Source: an uncultured Bacteroidales bacterium (GTDB taxonomy: Bacteria; Bacteroidota; Bacteroidia; Bacteroidales; Bacteroidaceae). From it: a stretch of 10,554 nt of DNA. Positions 1-9,000 of this stretch are shown here, piece after piece. The stretch lies in assembly GCA_937896105.1 (NCBI GenBank), contig CALBKR010000171.1, positions 1-10,554 of the forward strand, given 5' to 3'. Both the position numbers and the translations under genes were made by a program. The notes under the pieces are model-generated. The model was not told where the DNA came from. It worked only from the letters and a program-made list of their open reading frames with translations, and did not search any database. The number at the start of each line of letters is the position of its first letter. Within the stretch, counting starts at the first letter, position 1.

Positions 1-3000
1 ATTCTAATATTGGTCGAAGAGCTCAGGTCAATCTCATCAATATCGCCCAAAGCACCCGCCGCCTCAAAGGTATGTAAGTTAGCGTTTGCCGGTATCTTGA
101 AGTTGCCATTTGTTAACTTATTATAGCTACATTTAAGGGTAGTAAGTTTAGTCATTTTGTCGAGTACAAGCTCGGTCAGATAGTTATTCGAACAGTCGAG
201 ATAGTTAAGCTCAGTGTTTACATTAGGATAGATAATATCTATGCTATTGTTTGCACACTTAAGGTGAGAGAGTTTAGGCATTGCATCGATTGGTAACGAC
301 GAGAGAGAATTGTTGCTAACCTCTAACCAATAAATCTTATTATTATCGCCACGCACCTTAATATCGGCCAATCGGTTATTATTGGCATATACCTGCTTAA
401 GCTCGGCAAAGCCTGTAAGGTCGAGCTCGGTAAGTTCGTTGTCGCTTACATCTATAAGAGTAAGTTTAGGCATCCAAGCATCCAGATTTTTAAAAGACTT
501 TATCTTGAGTCCGGGCACCCTCAATGTAGTCTGTGCCGAAGCCCAATCGAATACACTCTTCTTTGCCTTTTGAGCCTCATCGTACATATAGCTATAGAGG
601 TTAGAATCCAGTGTTCCTACACCTTTATCCCTGCTAGCCTCTTTTGTGAATCTCGCCTTGTAGTTAGCCGAAGATTGGTTCATATAATCGGCCGAAGAGT
701 TTGATATACCAAATGTCGTAACATCCAAATATCTGGTATATGTGCTTATAACTCTGCCTTTTGCCGTTTTATATGTCTGGAATCCCACTTTCACAAAATT
801 TTCAGACAGTTTATACGATGCACTTATGTCGAGTTTATATAGACAGTTCATTCTAAGGTCAAGAACCTCGAGTGTGGCAATGTTGGACAGGTCGAGTTTC
901 TCTATGAAACAGTCGATAACCCTAAGGTCCCACAACTTTGTACACTTGCTAACATCAAGATAACTTACACCCTCGGAACTCCTTACAGTGGTAATTTTTG
1001 GAGATACCCTGTTATTTCTACTGCGCATATCGATATTCAGTTTCCTTAGTTCGGTATTATATCTCAAATCCAGACTATCGACATACCATTTCTCGAGTGT
1101 CAACTCCTGAAGCTTTGGGTTACCGTCCAATCTCAGTGTCTTGTTAAGAGCGTGGAACTTATTATAAGCCGAATTGGACATATCACCATTCATATTATTA
1201 AGCAGCTCTAACTTTTTAAGATTAGGCATAAGTTTAAGAGCATCCAGCGACACAATGCCCGGAACAGGTTGATTAGGACGAGTAACCTTTCCCTTGATTG
1301 TCGAGAAGTCGAGTTTCAGCGTTGTTATTGCCGCCATCTCATCAATGTGCAATCGGCCATCATCGTTCTTATCGTAATTGGTTAAGAGATATTCGAGCAT
1401 TACAGGGTCGCCGATGGTAACATACTCTTCGCGATTGATAGAGATGTTATTATCGGTAATACCGTTCAGTCCCTTACCATTTATGTTACAGCTTATTATA
1501 GCTGTTCTCTTTGCACTCGTAGTTGGGCGTACACCAAACTTAGTAGGCTCAACCCTGCCTTTACCGCTTGCCTCGGCAATATTATATCCGTCACTGAAAC
1601 GTATTCTAACCTTTAATTCCTTTATTCTATTCAAGTAATTATCGGCTTTGAATGTGCTCCACTGACCTGTAAAATATCTATAAGACGATGTAGCCGAACG
1701 ACTGTTGTTTGCCTTCAGTCCATACTTACCGGTGTTATCGGCAGCATACATAAGAGCAATCTGCCAGCGTGGAATTTGTACCCACGACCTTGAACCGCGA
1801 CTGTATCCACCATCCTTTACATAGTCGGAATAAACCTGTATCATCGAGCCATTGTCGGCGAATCTGTCAACCAGATTTTTAATATCCTTTTTCTTATTAT
1901 TATCTATTCCATATTTTAAATCACTGTTATAATACTGCTTCAATTTAGTCTCTAAATTCTGTGCAAGATAAGCATCATTGTATATTGCATACCATACTAT
2001 CTTGAATATCTTTTTCTTACCCAATGCACCGCCCGTATAGGTTGTCATATCATCGAATTTAAACCAATCGACAGCAAATTTGGGGTTAAGTCCAACCTCA
2101 TACTGCGTATCGCTATACTTACTACCCTCGGAAATACCGTTACGCAGATATGGATAAGTAAGGTTATACGACAGTGAGGTAGAACCCGAGAAGTTGCACT
2201 CGTCGAATGGACGGCTGCATAGGTCGTACTTAGGAGCACGCCAGACAGCCGCTGTTGAATTCCAATAGTTCAACGCAAAATAGGGGTTATTGCTTCGGTT
2301 CTCTGTTGTTCTAAAGCCATATACAGCATTGGGGTCATAGCCACCGACGACCATAGCCGCCTCCTCTTTGGTTACAATATCCTCCATTTGGCAATAGAGA
2401 GTCGATGTATTTGTATCGTTTGCATCACCGCCCGAATAGCTCCAATTATCGCTCTTTGTTACATAATCGAGGAACGATGCTTGTCCGTTATATTTATAAT
2501 CCTGAGTATAGACAACCTCGGCAAAAGCAGATGTATTTGCCTTGAGTTCCTCTTTGTACTCCTTCATACGTTGCTCGGCCTCGTTCTCGCCATAAAGGTC
2601 GCTCATCTCTTTATAGTAATTATAGAGGTCGCGTATAGCCTGATTCGTATTCTTGTCGCCTGCCTTTTTGTCTCCCTCGGCAATAGTGGCATCCATTGCA
2701 TCGAGCTGCGCCTCATACTCGGCCATATCCTCTTTTGTAAGTGCCAAGATGCTCTTGTAGCTCTCCTCTACCATATCCATATACGAATCGAGTTGTGCGC
2801 GGTTGATACGTCTTATTTCGAAACGTACTTTGTCCGATACCTTGAAATACTCTCTTGGCACAGGATTCTGAAGAGTTACTGTAGCAAACTTAAAGTTATT
2901 GTTGCTCTCGTCGATACCCTGCTCCACAATCTCTACAACCTGCAAGTTATCGTACTTTGTAATCTGTCCCTTGCGCAATCCGTCGCGAGCATCGGGGAAT

Positions 3001-6000
3001 ACGTAAGTATTTGTTTTACTGTCGTACACCTTTATGCTTGCCACAAACTCGTGGTCGGGATTCAGCCAATAGTCGGGACGCTCGTGCATCTCCATAAACG
3101 AGGGTTGTGTAACCTCGTCAAGAGTCTGTGTAAAGGGAGTGAGGTTAGGCAGATAGTTTGCCACCTCCTTATTTATATCGTCGCTGAGCTTATCGGTACG
3201 GAAATATACATAACGCTTATCTTCAAATTCGCGATGTACTTTCTTTCCCGTGATTGTATCCTTGTAGATAGGATTAACCTCCTTACCATCTACAATCTCC
3301 TTACAGGTACCGCGCAGCTTAATGCGATAAAGTGTGCGGGGCTGTAAAGCACCAAGCTGTATCTCATAATTCTCTTGGTCGTAAGTGGGATTGATATGTG
3401 TTACATAAGTAGTGATATTCGTACGGTCGTCGTTTGTATTGTCCGACTCGTCATATTTACAAAGCTGGAACTGCTTATCGAGATAGAATACATATTTACG
3501 AAGCACATTGTTACCATCGCCATCCATTCCTGCACGTTGCATTGTCTCGCCCTCATCTACAAGAGTAAGTACCTTACCAATCTTCATATTGGTTGTAAAG
3601 GTTGACTTTCCGTAGCACGATACAAGACTCTTGTCGGCCCAACCAATCTCAATATCCTCGTCGCCGGGATTCACATCACCGAACACCTTTATATCGTCAA
3701 GCGGGTTGCCCATCTCGGGAACACATATCTTACCCGCCTTCATCTCAATTGTTGACGAGAACTTAATAAGACCACCGAGTACCGAACCCTTTGCACGCAG
3801 ACGGCCATATACCCAAGTGGGGTTGGGGAAGCCACCCTGCAACAGAGCACCCAATGTCATATCCACAAGAGGCACTTTACCCTCGAATATCCACAAGTTA
3901 ATCATAAGTCCAAGCTCGCCCTTGAGCATAGCATAGAACTGTCCTGTTGCATAAAAACCATTCTTACCGCCCGCACGACGACCGTCGGAACATTTGATAC
4001 CCTCTTTATACTGTTTGAGGATAAGGTCGAAGCCCAACATTCCCTCTACCTCGGCATAGCAAAATACGGCGTTACAGCCAATCTCGGCACCGATGGCAGC
4101 ACCAAGCATAATACCACCGTTGATACCACCTGCGGGGCCGCCCTTCATTGTCTGTTCACGGGCAGCCGCAATCTTACCTTTGAGGCTGTTATCCACCTTA
4201 CCGTCTGCACCCTTCATACCAAGCGCCTCGACAACCTTCTCGGGGAGCGGTGGCAACTGACCATCGCCGGGAAGCTCGTTGCCCAAGCACAGATAAGCAT
4301 TGGCATAGAGCTTTGCCCAAAGTCCTACGGGCGACTTACGTCCAACCTCAAAATCAATGAATGTGATGCGGCAACGCTTGCTCTCGTCGGGTTCTCCAAC
4401 GTACAAGTGCCAGAAGGTTTTATCCTGCGAGGGATAATGTCTCACCTCGAGCTCGAGGCCTATGCTTGCGCTTGCACCCGCCTTAACATAGCCTTTGCTC
4501 TCGGCTGCTCCTGCCGAAGAGTCAGTGTTGTTCTGCTCGCCTTGATTCTCGCCATCGGCCTTCTTCTGGTCGAACTCCTCGAGCCCCACCATTGGATTCT
4601 TAATCTGCAACTCCTCGCCTGTAAACTGCTTATAGACTCCTGCCATATCAGCATCCACAGTTATAGTTAGACGGAAGAGTTTATGCTCCTCTTTCTTCTT
4701 TTCGAGGTTAGCTGCTATATCAGCCTTGCTCATTGTCTGCATCTCCTCGTCGGTTAGGTCGGGAGTTGTAGTATCCTCGTAAAGAATTGTAATCTTGGAG
4801 TTTATAAGCCCTTCGTCCGAGTCGGGTGCACACAACGCGGCTACATTACCCTGGAACAGTAATCCCGGACAACGTACACCATCCTTCTGAATATCAATCA
4901 TCAGTAGCATAGTGGCATCTCCCTTGATAAGCGTCTCCTCGCCCACAACAAGGTTGACACCGAACATACCACCGTAAGATTTATATTTCGGTTTCAGATT
5001 CTCTTTAAGAGTAGTAACAAAGTCATCTGTTCCATCAAGCGCCGACATTGGAACCGAGTAGTTGATGAAGAAACCACCCGATATGCCTTTCAATGATACA
5101 GGGCCCATTGGGATAGGCGGAAGCTTGGCATCGGCAACAAAGAATCCGGCGTGATAGTATTTATCCTTCTTCTCATCGGCATCGTCGAGTTTAAACTCCT
5201 CATCGCCCTTTTGTATTTTATAGTATCCTCCTGCAACATCCATCTCGAAGAGGCCCTTTACCTTAATCTCGAGTTCGGCATCAAAGCCCGATTTTTCCTC
5301 TTCCTCGGCCACGGTAAGGTCGCCCACCACAGATACCATTCCTGCAAACTGTCCCTCGACGTGCATTGTATTGAATTCAACACGGTCGTACGATAGGGCC
5401 ATCTCTTCCCAATCAATCTTCGACCATATTGTTAGTCCTGCGGTGGCACCAAGACCGAATTTCTTGTTACCCATTACCACAATACCACCTTCGATGTAGA
5501 ATCCAAGTTCTTCTGCACCGTCGCCCACCTCCATAGAAATTTTCTCAAGGACGATAGGCATTCCTCCCCAGAAGCTACCCTCGTCCTCGCCCGGGTCGCC
5601 TGCCAAAGCCCAGCGTCCTGTGTGGAAGTCGGTATCACCCGACGGGTCTTTTAAAGACTTGCTCTCGGTTTTTTTATTGCTCTTCTCATCTTTCTTGCCT
5701 TTATTCTTATCTAATTCACCTTTCTCGAAGTTTGCTATACGCATATTCTCGAACGGGATAGCAGGCAGTTTAAAGTCGATGCTCTCGGTACAGGTAATCT
5801 CGACATCACCATCGAGGCACAGCTCCACAAGGGTCTGTTTCTCTTTGGGCAGAGTGTCGCAATAGATTATATTAAAATAGGTACTGTCTTTGTAGAAATT
5901 GACATTAGCCAGCATAAAGTCGAGGCTTATAGAGTCCTCAACCTGCTGCATAGCGAAGTTCACGGCAAGACCTTTCTTTGCACCGTGGTCAATTGAAGCT

Positions 6001-9000
6001 ATATCGGCCTTATAGCCAATCTTTGCCTTATCCTTTGTACCTTTTTTATATAGTAGCGGAACCTCTATTCGGCCATTGAATCCGGCATCGCCAAAGTTGT
6101 TCTGCCTAACATTCATATATATTTTGTCTATGGTAATACGCCAACCGCCCACCTTTGGTGTTCCACGATTGAGCAGACTATCGACCTCTACTCCCATAGA
6201 GAATCCCGACTCATCGTATATAATGTTATTGACAGCAATCTTAACGCGTGAGTCGCCCTCGTCGTCAAGCTCGACAAAGTTCGGCAGTTTACAACTGAGT
6301 TCTTCGAAATAGAAGCCCTGCCACTCGTTGTAGGCTTGCTCGTTTTTACCCGGGTCGGCAGTAAGCCCCAGACCATCCTTGTCGTAGTCGTAATTAGCAG
6401 GGAATTTTATTCCTACCGGGGTACGACGCTTCGAGCGGTCGAACACAATACCCACCGAGTCGCCCACTGCACTGAAGGTATAGCCCGGAGCACTTGTTAT
6501 CTGGAAGGGGTCCATCTTCACGGGTGCGAACCAGTCCTCGGCATCGGCAATAAAGGCTGTCAGTGTAACCTCGGGATGCACGTTAGGGTCAATAGGGTCT
6601 TTTCCATTATCCTTTACTATCTTAGACGAAGGTATATTCATCGATATACTTGCGCACATCTCCTTAAATCCTCCATTCTCCCAAGCGATGAAACAACCAT
6701 CGGTAGCCTTGCTGTAATCCTGGTTGGTAGGCGCCTTAAATGTAAAGACAAAGTCGGATGATGGGTCCTCTAATCTAAAGTCCTTTACAAGGCCCAACGA
6801 ACCGCTCTTTGGCATAAACTCCTCGGGCGATGTCGAAAGCTTACGTGCTGCGAAGATTAGAATATCGCTATATGCGAGCATCTCGGGCTCGGGACTTTCG
6901 GGAAGCACAAACTCACCAATAAGATCCATATTGGCATCTACGGGAGTAAACTCCATCTGAGCAAGCTGAATTGTGGCAGGACACTCAAGTTCCTTATCAA
7001 GAGGTACGGTAAGTCCCAACGGAAGCTTCACCACCGCAGCCGAGTCAATCTTACCAATTGTCTGCATTGCATTACCTATGACATAGGTGTAGAATGCGCC
7101 CACGTTACTCTCCTTAAGGAACTGGTCGACCTTAGCCTCGGCTCCCTCTTTATCGGTTTTTTCGAGCTCCTTCACGAATTCCTCTTTAAATATGTCCAGC
7201 GGCACGTGTGCACTCTCCTCGGTTATTGAGCGTACATTATTCTTTACTACGCGCTGCAATTCATTATCAATATATATACTATCGTACTCTACTGCAATAC
7301 GAACAGGGAGGCCCATAATTGTGGTGTGTACGTGTCCCTTACCCTTAAAGCAGTCGTTGCCTGCTTCCTTTTGGTCGGGGTCTTTTCCTGTAATTTTCTC
7401 AAAATCGGTGAGGGTGAGACGATACTCGCCAATCCACACATCGCGCAATGCAGGCTGGAAGATGGTATCGCACACCGATACCGAATCGACCTTAAACTCC
7501 TCGGGTTTAAGCTCGTCCTCTATGAGTTTTTTCCATACAAGAGCCGTTACGGTGTTATCGCCCTTTGGAATCTTAATGTCCGTTGCGTCGGGTTTCTCTT
7601 TCTTTACATTACCAAGCGAGTCGCACTCGAACAAAGGAGCACCATAGCTGAAAATATCGTATCCGCAGATATTATTCAGACGTGCAGCCGATAGTTTGAG
7701 CTTCTCTTCGGGCTTTAGTGTAATGACACTGTCGGGCTTATCAATGAAATACTGATGATTATATGTAAGACGAAGATTTACTTTCTGCTCTTCGTTGGTT
7801 ACGTTAAGCAGTGTAACCTCGAACAGGTCGCCCGGCTTCTCGAAATACTTCTCGGGCTCGGGTTGAAAATCGGCATCGGCCTTAGGAGCAATTGTTACAA
7901 CTACCTCCTCGAATTGTATGTTTTTAGCGATAAAATCGGACTTTCCTCCACCGAGCATTGCACGTGTCTTGCGGTCTTCCATCTCTTTGGGAAGCGACTT
8001 TAACGAATCGACACAGTAAGCAATTACCTCGACCTGATTGAAGGCCTCAAGGTTAAGAATCTCATTTATATCGGGGATAGGCTTCTCGACAAAGCCATCG
8101 AGACGCGCCTCGAAACACTTTATGGTATCGGGGCTGCCACAGAGGGCGTTAAGGTCGGACGCGGTTATTTGCTTAATCTCGCCCGGAGCAAGGGTAACGA
8201 ATTTTTCGAGACGTTTGTCGTCATATACCGAACCGTAGTACGAACCAAACTCATCGAACAGATACATTATATTTGGAATAACCTTATATTCGTGCAGAGT
8301 ATTATTCTTAAGCTCTATATCGAACAGCGTTCCGGGGCTGTTGAAATAGAGATTGGCATCGGCAGGCAGAGGCTGCATCTTTGGCTTTACTGTTAGGCTT
8401 ACATCATCGAGACGCACTGTCGATGATACTTGGAAACCAAGTTCACCTGTACCCTGATAGAAATCTATGAGTGGCGCATCTGTACCTAAAGCATCCAGGT
8501 AGGTGGGGTTTAATGCTACGAACTCCACCTTAGTAAACAACTCGGGGTCTAATACAATATCCTTATCGGCATTAAAAATATTGTAATCGAGACGCTCGGG
8601 GCCGCCACTCTCTTGTTCAACCATCTTATAAAACTTCTTTCCGGCAAAGAATTTGTTGACATACTCATTATTCATCTGCTTCTTGTCTCCTGCCCCAATG
8701 GTTATAATAGGAACATCGGGGTCGTAATATGAGCCTGAGACATACGTTACATCCTCGTCGCCATTAAAATTGTATTTTATAAGAGGGATAATATCAAGGT
8801 CTTTGTCGCTTGTATTCGAGAGCCACACCTCGAAGAGTTGCTCGGGTTTAGTAAAGTAGGCCCTTGTATTATAGGGCATAGGGGTCATCTTAAGCTTTAT
8901 CTCTATATCAAGGTCATATAGGACATAGTCGGGATTGGCCCAGAAATCGTGCTGCATAGTAGCGACAGTCAAACGCTCCGAACGGTTCTCACTACCTTGT

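Larger units (their letters stand above)
3711..5627 (-). other. Beta-rich core, second half (TANFOR-protein type)
   Basis: Residues 1643-2281. Order of recognisable pieces: FYIEGGIVVMGNKKFGLGAT; a glycine and proline turn block AKLPPIPMGPVSLKGISGGF followed by FINYSVP; FWHLYVGEPD; YLCLGNELPGDGQLPPLPEK with VVEALG; a Gly/Ala-rich stretch; GKNGFYATGQFYAMLKGELG; and GGFPNPTWVYGRLRAKGSVL followed by GGLIKFSSTIEMKAG.ICVP. In the giant Bacteroidota proteins I associate with this family, a G.P.(G)P..L.G.GGG.....M block, a PP.P..V..(I/A)LG block and a GLPNPTW..G....Y..LGG block occur in this order near the end of the core. The motifs are seen directly; the family match is from memory. The half is broken by two hydrophilic segments annotated separately. 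Confidence 0.55.

Noticed and set aside
2045..2239. Short minus-strand open frames in other registers (2045-2239, 4460-4654, 6188-6376, 10187-10384)
   Set aside because: Each lies inside the long frame but in a different register. Their products are Ser/Arg/Leu-rich and unlike real proteins; the long frame explains the same bases.
2388..3347. A 319-codon open frame on the + strand
   Set aside because: It lies in exact codon register opposite the giant minus-strand gene. It exists because the real gene rarely uses TTA, CTA and TCA codons. Its product is a Cys/Ile/Leu-rich string with no domain pattern, while the minus strand reads as Ig-like and helical protein here.
4068..4150. A transmembrane anchor
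   Set aside because: The stretch is hydrophobic but glycine-rich, contains Asn and Glu, and is flanked by beta-type sequence conserved in the core. A membrane span in the middle of the protein is not supported.
6336..6761. A 141-codon + strand open frame
   Set aside because: It overlaps the most strongly patterned part of the minus-strand core (FP.NY, W.GFY), and its translation has no recognisable features.
7192..7694. Overlapping + strand open frames at 7192-7647 and 7326-7694
   Set aside because: Both are antisense to the end of repeat unit 6 and the start of the core. They have no plausible ribosome site or domain sequence and are low in charged residues, as expected of antisense reads.
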